Part shown: piece after piece, positions 33,295 through 41,509 of the stretch
Layout: the number at the start of each line of letters is the position of its first letter
Position numbering within the stretch: the stretch's first letter is position 1
NCBI RefSeq assembly: GCF_010548275.1
Contig: NZ_JAAGLT010000014.1
Location: 148,490 to 212,489 of the forward strand
Direction: 5' to 3'
Length of the DNA stretch: 64,000 nt
Origin: Streptomyces sp. SID12488
Lineage (GTDB): Bacteria > Actinomycetota > Actinomycetes > Streptomycetales > Streptomycetaceae
Notes under the pieces: model-generated
Database searches by the model: none
Seen by the model: only the letters and a program-made list of their open reading frames with translations
What the model was told of the DNA's origin: nothing
Translations under genes and position numbers: made by a program

Positions 33295-34164
33295 ATGACG
33301 AACCCAGCCGAGAGACTCGTCGACCTGCTCGACCTGGAGCAGATCGAGGTCAACATCTTCCGTGGCCGCAGCCCCGACGAGTCCCTCCAGCGGGTCTTCG
33401 GTGGCCAGGTGGCGGGCCAGGCGCTGGTCGCCGCCGGGCGCACCACGGACGGCGAGCGCCCGGTGCACTCGCTGCACGCGTACTTCCTGCGCCCGGGCCG
33501 TCCGGGCGTGCCGATCGTGTACCAGGTCGAACGGGTCCGTGACGGCCGGTCGTTCACGACCCGGCGGGTCACGGCCGTGCAGCAGGGCCGCACGATCTTC
33601 AATCTCACCGCCTCCTTTCACAAGCCCGAGGAAGGCAGCTTCGAACATCAGTTGCCGCCGGCCCGGAAGGTCCCCGATCCGGAGTCCCTGCCGAACGTCA
33701 CCCAGGAGATCAAGGAGCATCTCGGCGCGCTGCCCGAGCAGTTCGAGCGAATGGCACGCCGTCAGCCCTTCGACATCCGTTATGTGGACCGATTGCTCTG
33801 GACCACTGAGGAGGTCCAGCAGTTGGAGCCGCGCAGCGCGGTGTGGATGCGCACGGTCGGCCCGCTGGGGGACGACCCGCTCGTCCACACGTGCGCGTTG
33901 ACGTACGCCAGCGACATGACGCTGCTCGACGCCGTCCGCCTCCCGGTGGAGCCCCTGTTCGGCCCGCGGACCTTCGACATGGCCTCGCTGGACCACGCCA
34001 TGTGGTTCCACCGGCCGTTCCGCGCGGACGAGTGGTTCCTGTACGACCAGGAGTCCCCCATCGCCACGGGCGGGCGCGGGCTGGCCCGCGGCCGGATCTA
34101 CGACGTCGAGGGCAGGCTTCTCGTCTCCGTCGTCCAGGAGGGGCTGTTCCGGAAGCTGAGCTGA
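33295..34164 (+). CDS. tesB: Acyl-CoA thioesterase II
   Basis: The 289-residue double-hotdog protein has the TesB blocks: LDLEQIEVNIFRGRSPDESL, RVFGGQVAGQALVAAGRT, VHSLHAYFLRPGRPGVPIVY, ARGRIYDVEGRLLVSVVQEG, and the catalytic-region sequence LDHAMWFHRPFRADEW. It hydrolyses medium- and long-chain acyl-CoAs. The start at 33295 follows AGGAGAATCGCACCC. It is probably co-transcribed with the helicase. Length and motifs are normal. Confidence 0.93.
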   Translation: MTNPAERLVDLLDLEQIEVNIFRGRSPDESLQRVFGGQVAGQALVAAGRTTDGERPVHSLHAYFLRPGRPGVPIVYQVERVRDGRSFTTRRVTAVQQGRTIFNLTASFHKPEEGSFEHQLPPARKVPDPESLPNVTQEIKEHLGALPEQFERMARRQPFDIRYVDRLLWTTEEVQQLEPRSAVWMRTVGPLGDDPLVHTCALTYASDMTLLDAVRLPVEPLFGPRTFDMASLDHAMWFHRPFRADEWFLYDQESPIATGGRGLARGRIYDVEGRLLVSVVQEGLFRKLS

Positions 34165-34184
34165 GCTGAGGAGTCTCGTCCTGT

Positions 34185-35183
34185 TCAGACTCGCGCGGCG
34201 CGCTTCCGGTCCCGGGCGGGGCGTGGGTTTCTGCCGCGCAGGCGGCTCAACAGACCGCGGGTTCGCTCGGGTGCCCCGGGGTGACTGTCCTGTTGCGGGG
34301 GCACGGACCGGCCAGCCTCCTGTTCGAGCTTTTCGGCCGGGGGCGGAACCTGTTCCGCCCCCGGGCGCGGTGCGGGCCGATGGTCGCGGGCCTCGGCCAG
34401 GCTTCCGGTCAGGTCCGCGCGGAGCCAGCCGATCTCGTCCGGGTCGTCCGCCGTCATGATCCGTTCCGCGAGACGGGCGGCGGGTGAACCCGGCACCCCG
34501 TGGGCCGGCTGCTCCGGCCGGAAGCGGTTCAAGTAAGCGCGTTCGTACGGGTCGTTGGCGATCTCCGTTACCTGGCCGGGATCGAGGAAGGATGCCACGA
34601 CGGCGGCCCGCGCCCACGGATCGTCGGCCGTTCGAAGCAGGAATCCCAGTTGTCGTCCCCGCCAGTTCCGGGGCCGCCGGTCAATGCCTGCTGCGAGTTG
34701 GTCCCGCAGACTCGGGGAAGTGCGGCCGGTCAGCAGCGGGGCGGAGTCCGTGCCTGCGGCGAACTGCCCTAGTTCGTCGGCGAGATACAGCCAGACCACG
34801 GCCCGGTAGCGGTTGAGGTAGAAGGTCACCGGCGTCACCAGGCCCAGCCGTGCCAGGCGGGTGAACCGGGTGGGCGTCACATCCATGAGCTTCGCGCCAT
34901 CCGCCGTACCCACGGACCGGACGCGTTCTCGCAGTGTCTCGGGGAAACGTGTGTCGTTGCGCAGCCGGTCGATCTCGTCGCGGCCGACGCGTCGGCCGCC
35001 ACCCCCTTCGTCAGGGACGGTCCGGACACACCCGAGATGGACCGCGAGGTCGAACTCACTGCGTTTCAGGCCCAGCTCGCGTGCGGCGCGGCTGGGCGCG
35101 AAGGGCGCGCCAGAGGTGCGGAGCGTGCCGGCGGCCGGTGCGGTGGCCGTCTGGGTGGGTCGTGTGATGCTGACGCCGGACAT
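34185..35183 (-). CDS. DUF6397-family protein
   Basis: The 332-residue protein carries the Streptomyces DUF6397 layout. An N-terminal part (APSRAARELGLKRSEFDLAV, RRVGRDEIDRL) resembles a MerR-like or phage-type HTH, followed by LMDVTPTRFTRLARLGLVTP and YRAVVWLYLADELGQFA. A Pro/Arg-rich tail ends the protein. DNA binding is suggested by the HTH-like start but not proven. ATG at 35183 has GGGGGAG upstream; the open frame further upstream is antisense-like Arg-rich sequence and rejected. Convergent with tesB. A perfect DnaA-box sequence lies about 95 bases upstream of the start. Confidence 0.72.
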   Translation of the reverse strand: MSGVSITRPTQTATAPAAGTLRTSGAPFAPSRAARELGLKRSEFDLAVHLGCVRTVPDEGGGGRRVGRDEIDRLRNDTRFPETLRERVRSVGTADGAKLMDVTPTRFTRLARLGLVTPVTFYLNRYRAVVWLYLADELGQFAAGTDSAPLLTGRTSPSLRDQLAAGIDRRPRNWRGRQLGFLLRTADDPWARAAVVASFLDPGQVTEIANDPYERAYLNRFRPEQPAHGVPGSPAARLAERIMTADDPDEIGWLRADLTGSLAEARDHRPAPRPGAEQVPPPAEKLEQEAGRSVPPQQDSHPGAPERTRGLLSRLRGRNPRPARDRKRAARV

Positions 35184-35274
35184 GGTCGGTCTCCCCCGTG
35201 GAGTGGATGGCCCGCGCCGTGTGCGCCGGCCTCGGGAAAAACCGTAGCCGGTTCGGCGCCCCGACCGCCGAGCC

Positions 35275-35283
35275 TGTGGATAA
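35275..35283 (-). other. Isolated DnaA-box-like 9-mer
   Basis: The reverse complement reads TTATCCACA, the strict bacterial DnaA-box consensus, in the gap between the DUF6397 start and the roadblock gene. A single box can regulate a promoter or be chance; there is no cluster here, so it is not an origin. Confidence 0.3.
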
Positions 35284-35311
35284 CTCTCTCGCGTGACGCC
35301 ATACCCGCAGG

Positions 35312-35725
35312 TCAGCTGTCTGATGACGGAGTTTGTTCGGGTTGCCTGGCATCCACGTCGAGGTGTTCGCCGACCCGATTGACGAGCAGTGTCATCTCGT
35401 AGGCGATCTGGCCGATGTCGGCCTCCGCGGCGCTGAGTACGCACAGACAGCTGCCGGTGCCGGCCGCCGTGACGAACAGCACCGCGTCATCGAACTCGAT
35501 CATCGTCTGACGCACCTTGCCCGCACCGAAGTGGCGTCCCGAGCCTTTCGCCAGGCTGTGCAGACCCGAGGACACGGCTGCGAGATGCTCGGCGTCCTCG
35601 CGTCGCAGTCCTGTGCTGGCGCCTGTCACCAGCCCGTCGTTCGACAGGACCAGCGCATGTCGTATGTGCTCGACACGCTCGGTCAGATCGTCGAGCAGCC
35701 AGCCAAGTCCTTGGTTCTGCGCCAT
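35312..35725 (-). CDS. Roadblock/LC7-domain protein (orphan CvnB paralogue)
   Basis: The 137-residue protein is a single roadblock domain: LGWLLDDLTERVEHIRHALV, LSNDGLVTGASTGLRREDAE, HLAAVSSGLHSLAKGSG, RHFGAGKVRQTMIEFDD, then VLFVTAAGTGSCLCVLSAAE. It is closely similar along its whole length to the roadblock protein of the conservon 1.8 kb away (37559-37996), so the two are paralogues. Roadblock proteins bind and regulate small Ras-like GTPases. ATG at 35725 follows GGGGAG. It is divergent from the PPOX gene. It probably modulates the conservon GTPase or another one. Confidence 0.87.
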   Translation of the reverse strand: MAQNQGLGWLLDDLTERVEHIRHALVLSNDGLVTGASTGLRREDAEHLAAVSSGLHSLAKGSGRHFGAGKVRQTMIEFDDAVLFVTAAGTGSCLCVLSAAEADIGQIAYEMTLLVNRVGEHLDVDARQPEQTPSSDS

Positions 35726-35820
35726 GTTTCTGATCTCCCCGTGCGGCAGGTCCTCCAAGCCGAAGGATCCGGTCAGTCAGCCTCACCCACGGCCGCTCTC
35801 CGAGCAAGGAGGATGGGTGC

Positions 35821-36249
35821 ATGGCACAGAAGATGACTGACGAGGAATGGCGGGCCTTCGTCTCGCACGGCACCCGCACCGGAAAACTGTCGACCGTCCG
35901 AGCCGATGGGAGCCCTCACGTGGCCCCGATCTGGTTTCTGCTCGACGGTGACGACCTTGTGTTCAACACGGGAAAGGACACGGTGAAGGGGCGCAACCTG
36001 GCCCGTGACGGCCGGGTCGCCCTGTGCGTGGACGACGACCAGCCACCGTTCACGTTTGTGGTGATTCAGGGCCGGGCGACGTTGTCGGAGGAACTCGACG
36101 ACGTCCGGCACTGGGCCGCGCGCATCGGCGCGCGCTACATGGGCGAGGAGCGGGCCGAGGAGTTCGGCGCCCGCAACGGCGTGCCGGGGGAACTGCTCGT
36201 CCGCGTGCGCATCGAGAAGGTGCTGGCGCAGGCCGCCGTCGCCCACTGA
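35821..36249 (+). CDS. PPOX-class (flavin or F420-dependent) oxidoreductase
   Basis: The 142-residue split-barrel protein reads MTDEEWRAFVSHGTRTGKLS, TVRADGSPHVAPIWFLLDGD, LVFNTGKDTVKGRNLARDGR, VALCVDDDQPPFTFVVIQGR. This is the small PPOX family with TIGR-type F420-binding relatives in actinobacteria. It likely reduces an unknown substrate with F420H2 or FMNH2. AAGGAGGATGGGTGC precedes ATG, an excellent ribosome site. It interrupts two conservon-type gene groups on the opposite strand. Confidence 0.85.
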   Translation: MAQKMTDEEWRAFVSHGTRTGKLSTVRADGSPHVAPIWFLLDGDDLVFNTGKDTVKGRNLARDGRVALCVDDDQPPFTFVVIQGRATLSEELDDVRHWAARIGARYMGEERAEEFGARNGVPGELLVRVRIEKVLAQAAVAH

Positions 36250-36250
36250 G

Positions 36251-36277
36251 GGAGGACGCGGCTCAGCCGCGTCCTCC
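36251..36277. terminator. Bidirectional terminator hairpin between PPOX gene and conservon
   Basis: GGAGGACGCGGC pairs exactly with GCCGCGTCCTCC around a three-base loop. It sits two bases past the PPOX stop and six bases past the end of the convergent GTPase gene. Confidence 0.8.
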
Positions 36278-36282
36278 TCGCT

Positions 36283-36888
36283 TCAGCTCACGGAGTCGAG
36301 CAGCCGGGCGGTGTGCATCCGCCCGGCGTACTCGACCAGCCGGATCAGCACTTCCTTGCCCGAGTCGCGGTTGCGGGCGTCGCAGAGCACCACGGGCGTG
36401 CCCTGGTCGAGGTCAAGGGCGCGCGACACGTCCTGGGCGCCGTAGGAGCGGGCACCCGCGAAGCAGTTGACAGCCACCACGAACGGGATGTGCCGGTGCT
36501 CGAAGTAGTCGACGGCGGGGAAGCAGTCCTCCAGTCGGCGAGTGTCCGCGAGGACGACGGCGCCGAGGGCGCCCTGCGACAGTTCGTCCCACAGAAACCA
36601 GAAACGGTCCTGGCCCGGCGTACCGAACAGGTACAGCGAGAGGCCTGAGCGGATGGTGATGCGGCCGAAGTCCATGGCGACGGTCGTCGTGACCTTCTGG
36701 TCCACGCCGTCGGTGTCGTCCACCAACTGGCCGGCCTCGCTCAGCAGTTCCTCGGTGCGCAGCGGCCTGATCTCACTGACCGCGCCCACCATGGTGGTCT
36801 TGCCCACGCCGAACCCGCCGGCGACCAGTATCTTCAACGCCAGGGCGGACGTCTCGTCGTCCGCGGCGTCGGAGTGCTCGGAGACCAT
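36283..36888 (-). CDS. cvnD: Conservon GTP-binding protein (CvnD type)
   Basis: The 201-residue small GTPase has P-loop LVAGGFGVGKTTMVGAVSEI (about residues 21-40), switch region TTTVAMDFGRITI, G3-like LYLFGTPGQDRFWFLWDEL and G4/G5-type FVVAVNCFAG. It is the CvnD component of actinobacterial conservons, membrane-associated signalling modules likened to G-protein systems. Unusually, it does not abut the DUF742 gene: a 234-base gap separates them, so it may have its own promoter. It ends at a strong hairpin. Confidence 0.9.
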   Translation of the reverse strand: MVSEHSDAADDETSALALKILVAGGFGVGKTTMVGAVSEIRPLRTEELLSEAGQLVDDTDGVDQKVTTTVAMDFGRITIRSGLSLYLFGTPGQDRFWFLWDELSQGALGAVVLADTRRLEDCFPAVDYFEHRHIPFVVAVNCFAGARSYGAQDVSRALDLDQGTPVVLCDARNRDSGKEVLIRLVEYAGRMHTARLLDSVS

Positions 36889-37122
36889 CGATCACTTCTC
36901 TCGGGAGGGCCGGCAACGGTCGACGTTCATAGGTGCGCGCCGCGCCCTCACGGTGGATCCGCGCGCGGCGTCGCCGAGTGTGGGCGAAGTCAGCATCATG
37001 ACAACTACCGCTCCCAGCCGGGGAATTGGACCGCTATTAGACCGATGTGACCGGCTCGCACCTGTTCGGTGTCCGGAAGGGTGCACAACTCGGCGTGGTC
37101 CGGATGGTTCCGTGTCTCTCAT

Positions 37123-37536
37123 CTACAGCGCCCTCAGTCCTTCGATCACCTCGCGCAGAATGCGTTCGTCGGGCAGTTGCGCGGGCGGCACCGGACGGCT
37201 GACGGTGACGCAGCCCAGCTCCAGCAGGTCGCCGAGCAACACCCTCACCACCCCTACGGGGAGGTCTGCGTCCGCGGCGAGTTCGGCGACGGACTGCGTC
37301 TCCGTACGGCACAGGTCGATGAGCACCCGGTGCTCGGGGCCGAGCGCGGTGTCGTCGTCCATGGCGGGCGCGCCCGTGTCGAGCGTGACGAGCGCGATCA
37401 GGTCGAAGCGGACCCCCGTGGGGCCGGATCTGGTGCGTCCGCCCGTCATGGCGTAAGGGCGGACGAGGGGCCCGGCCTCGTTGTCGTACCACTGGCTGCC
37501 CGACTCCTGCATGGTGCCTGTCGTGTCCTCGGTCAT
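37123..37536 (-). CDS. cvnC: Conservon DUF742 protein (CvnC type)
   Basis: The 137-residue protein reads QWYDNEAGPLVRPYAMTGGR, FDLIALVTLD, LGPEHRVLIDLCRTETQSVA, ELAADADLPVGVVRVLLGDL and ends PDERILREVIEGLRAL. This is DUF742, a winged-HTH-like fold that is always part of conservons. ATG at 37536 lies 22 bases after the roadblock gene stop. The C-terminal end is normal, so the gap to the GTPase gene is an insertion or a promoter rather than a truncation of this gene. Confidence 0.9.
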   Translation of the reverse strand: MTEDTTGTMQESGSQWYDNEAGPLVRPYAMTGGRTRSGPTGVRFDLIALVTLDTGAPAMDDDTALGPEHRVLIDLCRTETQSVAELAADADLPVGVVRVLLGDLLELGCVTVSRPVPPAQLPDERILREVIEGLRAL

Positions 37537-37558
37537 CTGCCCGGACCGCCCTCTCGCC

Positions 37559-37996
37559 TCATCCGGCGGCGGGCGGGCGGCCCGCTGCCCGCGGCGCCGT
37601 GTGGAGGTGCTCGCCCACACGTTTCACCAGCCGCGCCATCTCGTACGCCACGAGGCCGATGTCGGCGGTCGCGGCGGTGAGCACCGCGAGGCAGGAGCCG
37701 TCGCCCGCGGCGGCGACGAACAGGAAGCCGTCGTCCATCTCCACCATGGTCTGGCGCACGCCGCCGGCGCCGAAGTGGCGTCCCGCGCCCTTGGCCAGGC
37801 TGTGGAAGCCGGAGGCGACCGCGGCGAGGTGCTCCGCGTCCTCACGTTTGAGATCGGTGGAGGCTCCCACCGCGAGGCCGTCGTTGGACAGCACCACCGC
37901 GTGCCGTACCTCGCTGACGCGCAGTACCAGGTCGTCCAGCAGCCAGTCGAGTTCACCGGACCGCCGATCCGCCCTCGTGCTCGGGTCCTTGATCAT
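37559..37996 (-). CDS. cvnB: Conservon roadblock/LC7 protein (CvnB type)
   Basis: The 145-residue protein is a roadblock domain: LDWLLDDLVLRVSEVRHAVV, LSNDGLAVGASTDLKREDAE, HLAAVASGFHSLAKGAG, RHFGAGGVRQTMVEMDDGFL. It has an Ala/Pro/Gly-rich tail. Start ATG at 37996 has AAGGAG upstream and overlaps the kinase stop (ATGA), so the two are coupled. It would act on the CvnD GTPase and link it with the sensor protein. Confidence 0.92.
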   Translation of the reverse strand: MIKDPSTRADRRSGELDWLLDDLVLRVSEVRHAVVLSNDGLAVGASTDLKREDAEHLAAVASGFHSLAKGAGRHFGAGGVRQTMVEMDDGFLFVAAAGDGSCLAVLTAATADIGLVAYEMARLVKRVGEHLHTAPRAAGRPPAAG

Positions 37997-40518
37997 GCGC
38001 GGTCTCCTTCGCTGCTGTCTCTGCCGGTTTCGCGGCCTCGGGTGGCTCCACCACCGGGTGAACTGCCGCCGCCTCGCACCCAGCCGTCGCGGTAGGCCAC
38101 CATGCGGTCCCGTACGGCCTCGGGGGTGCGCTTCTCCTTGCTCCGGGAACCCGGCGTGCGGGTCGGCTCCTCGGGGCGCTGTTCGCGCAGTTGCGGGGCG
38201 AGGTGCGCCTGCCGGACGCGGCGTGGGAGGTCGTCGGACTCCTCCGCGTCGCCGGGTTCCTCGGGCGTCCGGTGCAGTCGCAGGGCGGTCACTCCTGGTG
38301 GTGGGGTTTCGGGGGCGGTCTCCGCCGGGGCCTGTGCGGTCGCCACCAGTGCGGGGCGGTCCGCCGAAGCCCGGACCGGTTCCTGGTGCGGGGCGGCAGC
38401 GGGCACGCGCGCGTACTCGCGTTCGACGGCCGGCTCCCGGTCCACCGCCGCGCGGGGGGAGCGTTCCGCCGCGCCACCGTGCAGCAGGGCCGTGGGCAGC
38501 AGGACGACCGCGGTGGTGCCGCCATAGGGCGAGGTCCGCAGGTGCACCTTGATGCTGTGTCGCGCGGCGAGTCTGCTGACCACGAAGAGGCCGAGCCGGT
38601 CGCTGTCGAACAGGTCGAGCGTCTCGGACTGTTCGATGCGGCGGTTCGCCTCGGCGAGGGTCTCCTTGCCCATCCCGAGTCCCCGGTCCTCGACCTCCAC
38701 GGCGTAGCCGTTGCCGACCGGTTCGCCGGTGATGCGCACCCTGGTGTGCGGGGGTGAGAACTGGGCGGCGTTCTCGACGAGCTCGGCCAGGAGGTGCGTG
38801 AGGTCGGCGACCGCGGCGCCGGTGACGGACGCCTCGGGGAACTGACGTACCTCCACGCGCGCGTAGTCCTCGACTTCGGAGACGGCGGCGCGGACCACGT
38901 TCGTCAGGGAGACCGGCAGCCGCCAGGCCCGTCCAGGTGCCGCTCCGGAGAGGATGATCAGGCTCTCCGCGTGGCGCCGCATACGGGTGGTGAGGTGGTC
39001 GAGCCGGAACAGGTCGCTGAGCTCGTTCGGGTCGTCTGATCTGCGCTCCATGCTGTCGAGGAGGCTCAGTTGGCGGTGTACGAGGACCTGGCTGCGTCGC
39101 GCGAGGTTGACGAAGACCCCGGAGATGCCGCTGGCCAGTTCCGCGCGTTCCACTGCGGCGCGCAGGGCCGCGCGGTGCACGGTGCCCAGGGCCTCCGCGA
39201 CCTGTTCGGTCTCGTCCTCGGCGGGCGGTCCGGGGGGTGCCTCGGCCCGGATGTCGATCTCCTCTCCCGCGCGCAGCTTCAGCATGGCCTGCGGGAGTTT
39301 GTGCCTGGCGATCTCCAGGGCGGTGTTGCGCAGACTCACCAGCTCGACGACGAGGCCGCGTCCGATGCGTACGGAGATCACCAGGGACGCGACGACGGAG
39401 GCCAGGCCGAACAGCACCGCGGCGCCGGCCGGGGTGAGCAGGCCCCGGGTGAAGGGATCGGCCCGGTCCGCGACGTCGTGGCCCGCGTCCGCCTCGATGG
39501 CACGCATGCCGCCCTGCACGCGTGCGTGTGCCTTGGTCCAGGTGGCGTCGGGCGCGGCTGCGATCGCCCTGGCGCCCGGGCGGGCGCCGAGCACCTTGTC
39601 CTCGACGGCGGCAAGAGTGGCGTAGGCGGTGCCTGCCGCGAGACTCTGCCAGGTGGCTCGTTCCGGGCCGCGCAGGTCGGAGGCGGTGGCTTCGAGGAGG
39701 GTGCGGCGGGTGTCGACGGCTCCGGTGAACAGCCGCAGCCGCGGTCCGTCCAGGCGCCCGGCGAGACGCGCCCCGGCGAGAACGGCGTCCTCCTGGGCCA
39801 AGGCCTCTCCCGCGCGGGAGAATTCGAGCAGTACGCGCGCGTCGGAGCCGAGTTCGGCGTCCTGGATGCCGGTGAGCGCGCCGCCCACGGCGAAGGCCGC
39901 CGAGATGCTCCTGGTGTACTGCGCGTACGTCTCGGCCCATCCGGTACGCCGGCCGAGTACCGAGGTCCGCAGCGTGCGCAGTTGTTCGACACCGGCGACA
40001 AAGCTCTCCAGGCGCTCCGCGACTCCGGCGGGCAGTTCCTCGCCGTCGGCGACGGTGTTGCGGCCTCCGAGGCGCAGCTTCGCCACGGTCCGGTCGGTGC
40101 GCTCCCCGAGCGCCCTGAGGTCGACGCCCGGTACCGCCGCCGGATCGGTGGCGTGGCGTACTGCGGCCGTGCGTTCGGCCTGGAGCGCGGCGACGGCCGC
40201 GGCGACCGGCGCGCGCACCTGGGAGTCGACGCGCTGCAACTGCCGCAGCCGGGCGACGTCCTGGGCTGTGGTGACGGTGGCGTACGCCCACAGCGCGAGC
40301 AGGGAGACAACCGGCACCATCAGGAGGCAGACGATCTTGGCGCGGACGGTTCCCGGCCGCACGCGCCAGCGTCCCGCGCGCGTGGGCACCTCGTCGGGCA
40401 GGGCTCCGAACGATTCCTCGGAGTCTTCGTCGGCCGGCGGACCGGCGTGTGCGCGGCGTCCGCGCGGCGGGGGCGCCGTCCCGGCGCCAGGTATCGGGGT
40501 CCTACGGGGTGTGCGCAT
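37993..40518 (-). CDS. cvnA: Conservon sensor protein: NIT-domain histidine-kinase-like (CvnA type)
   Basis: The 841-residue membrane protein has a basic cytoplasmic N-terminus and a first membrane helix (about residues 61-83). An extracytoplasmic nitrate/nitrite-sensing (NIT) domain follows (about 85-350), then a second membrane helix (about 360-385) and a HAMP-like segment. The ATPase domain shows an N box LTHLLAELVENAAQFSPPHT, G1 VEVEDRGLGMG and G2-like LGLFVVSRLAARHSIKV. A long Pro/Glu/Arg-rich tail ends the protein. The phospho-acceptor His region is atypical, as in other CvnA proteins, so kinase activity is uncertain. It leads the operon cvnA-B-C-D. Confidence 0.9.
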   Translation of the reverse strand: MRTPRRTPIPGAGTAPPPRGRRAHAGPPADEDSEESFGALPDEVPTRAGRWRVRPGTVRAKIVCLLMVPVVSLLALWAYATVTTAQDVARLRQLQRVDSQVRAPVAAAVAALQAERTAAVRHATDPAAVPGVDLRALGERTDRTVAKLRLGGRNTVADGEELPAGVAERLESFVAGVEQLRTLRTSVLGRRTGWAETYAQYTRSISAAFAVGGALTGIQDAELGSDARVLLEFSRAGEALAQEDAVLAGARLAGRLDGPRLRLFTGAVDTRRTLLEATASDLRGPERATWQSLAAGTAYATLAAVEDKVLGARPGARAIAAAPDATWTKAHARVQGGMRAIEADAGHDVADRADPFTRGLLTPAGAAVLFGLASVVASLVISVRIGRGLVVELVSLRNTALEIARHKLPQAMLKLRAGEEIDIRAEAPPGPPAEDETEQVAEALGTVHRAALRAAVERAELASGISGVFVNLARRSQVLVHRQLSLLDSMERRSDDPNELSDLFRLDHLTTRMRRHAESLIILSGAAPGRAWRLPVSLTNVVRAAVSEVEDYARVEVRQFPEASVTGAAVADLTHLLAELVENAAQFSPPHTRVRITGEPVGNGYAVEVEDRGLGMGKETLAEANRRIEQSETLDLFDSDRLGLFVVSRLAARHSIKVHLRTSPYGGTTAVVLLPTALLHGGAAERSPRAAVDREPAVEREYARVPAAAPHQEPVRASADRPALVATAQAPAETAPETPPPGVTALRLHRTPEEPGDAEESDDLPRRVRQAHLAPQLREQRPEEPTRTPGSRSKEKRTPEAVRDRMVAYRDGWVRGGGSSPGGGATRGRETGRDSSEGDRA

Positions 40519-40580
40519 GGCCTCCTCGCTCGTAGTGGTTCGGGGTGCGCTTGCGGGCGTCGTCGACCCGGTGCGCGCGC

Positions 40581-41357
40581 CTACCGGGCAGCGACGCTGT
40601 CGACCGGCCGCTGGGCTGACGCGGATGCCTCACGTTCCCCGGCCGTCGGCGACAACGCGACGAACGCCGAGGTCAGGAAGAGATAGGACCCGAGGCCGAC
40701 GGCGAGGGGGAAGATGAACTGCATCGCCGTGGCCCCGGGCAGCGTCTCGCCGGAGGGTGTGACGTCCACGTGCACCGCAAACATCCCGGTGTAGTGCATG
40801 CTGCTGACGGCCGCCCCCATGACGAGCGAGGCGACGGTCACCGCGATCGGTGACTTGATGTTCAGCGCCGCCCACAGGGCCGCGGTGGCCGCGACGACGG
40901 CGATCACCACGGAGAGCGCGACGAGGGCCGGGTCGTACTTCACGTCACCGTGCAGCCGTACCGCGGCCATGCCGAGGTAGTGCATGCTCGCCACGCCCAG
41001 CCCGGTGGTGAGTCCACCGACGAAGAGCGCGCGAGCGCGGTCGTGCCCGTATCCGACGGCGAAGACCCCGGCGGAGACGACGGCCATGGCGACGAGGAGG
41101 CTGAGAATGGTCAGCGGCACGTCGTAGCGGATGTCGGTGCCGCGGACGCTGAAGCCGAGCATGGCCACGAAGTGCATGGTCCAGATGCCGGTACCGATCG
41201 CGGAGGCCGCGGTGACGAGCCAGTTGCGTCGCGAGCGGCCGGTCGCGCCGAGCGCACGGACGGTACAGCGCAGCCCGAGGGCGGCGCCTATGCAGGCCAT
41301 CACGTATGACAGTGCGGGGGTCAGCCAGCCGAAGGCGGCGTGGTCCAGGTGTCCCAT
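40581..41357 (-). CDS. MHYT-domain integral membrane sensor-like protein
   Basis: The 258-residue protein has seven membrane helices and the repeated MHYT motifs: IWTMHFVAMLGF, VASMHYLGMAAV and VSSMHYTGMFAV. The domain was proposed to bind a metal (copper) and sense diatomic gases such as O2, CO or NO. Here it is free-standing, without an attached GGDEF/EAL or kinase domain. It is 62 bases upstream of the conservon on the same strand, so it may be co-transcribed and could feed a signal to the CvnA sensor; that link is inference. Confidence 0.88.
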   Translation of the reverse strand: MGHLDHAAFGWLTPALSYVMACIGAALGLRCTVRALGATGRSRRNWLVTAASAIGTGIWTMHFVAMLGFSVRGTDIRYDVPLTILSLLVAMAVVSAGVFAVGYGHDRARALFVGGLTTGLGVASMHYLGMAAVRLHGDVKYDPALVALSVVIAVVAATAALWAALNIKSPIAVTVASLVMGAAVSSMHYTGMFAVHVDVTPSGETLPGATAMQFIFPLAVGLGSYLFLTSAFVALSPTAGEREASASAQRPVDSVAAR

Positions 41358-41509
41358 GACGACGGGACGCTAGTGGGGGCACAGGAGCACAAAGGGGGCG
41401 CATTTCGAAAGGTATTGAAATATGGCAGGGAATGACGCCTGAACGATCGAGTCCCGCTCGAACGTGTGCGCCGTGGGGTACTTCTCGTCCGTGCGGGATC
41501 ATGCGGAAC

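Noticed and set aside
28035..33608. A 5.6-kb open frame on the minus strand opposite the ABC, DUF5709, L31, YdjM and helicase genes
   Set aside because: It lies antisense to well-supported genes and is rich in Arg/Val/Gly/Leu and low complexity, as expected for the open antisense frame of high-GC codons. It shows no domain.
36892..37122. A 76-codon frame that exactly fills the gap between the DUF742 and GTPase genes of the conservon
   Set aside because: Although it starts right after the DUF742 stop, its Arg/Ser/Pro-rich composition, lower GC and lack of any ribosome site look non-coding. A promoter region is more likely.
40519..40580. A gene between the MHYT protein and the conservon sensor
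   Set aside because: Only 62 bases, no start with a ribosome site.
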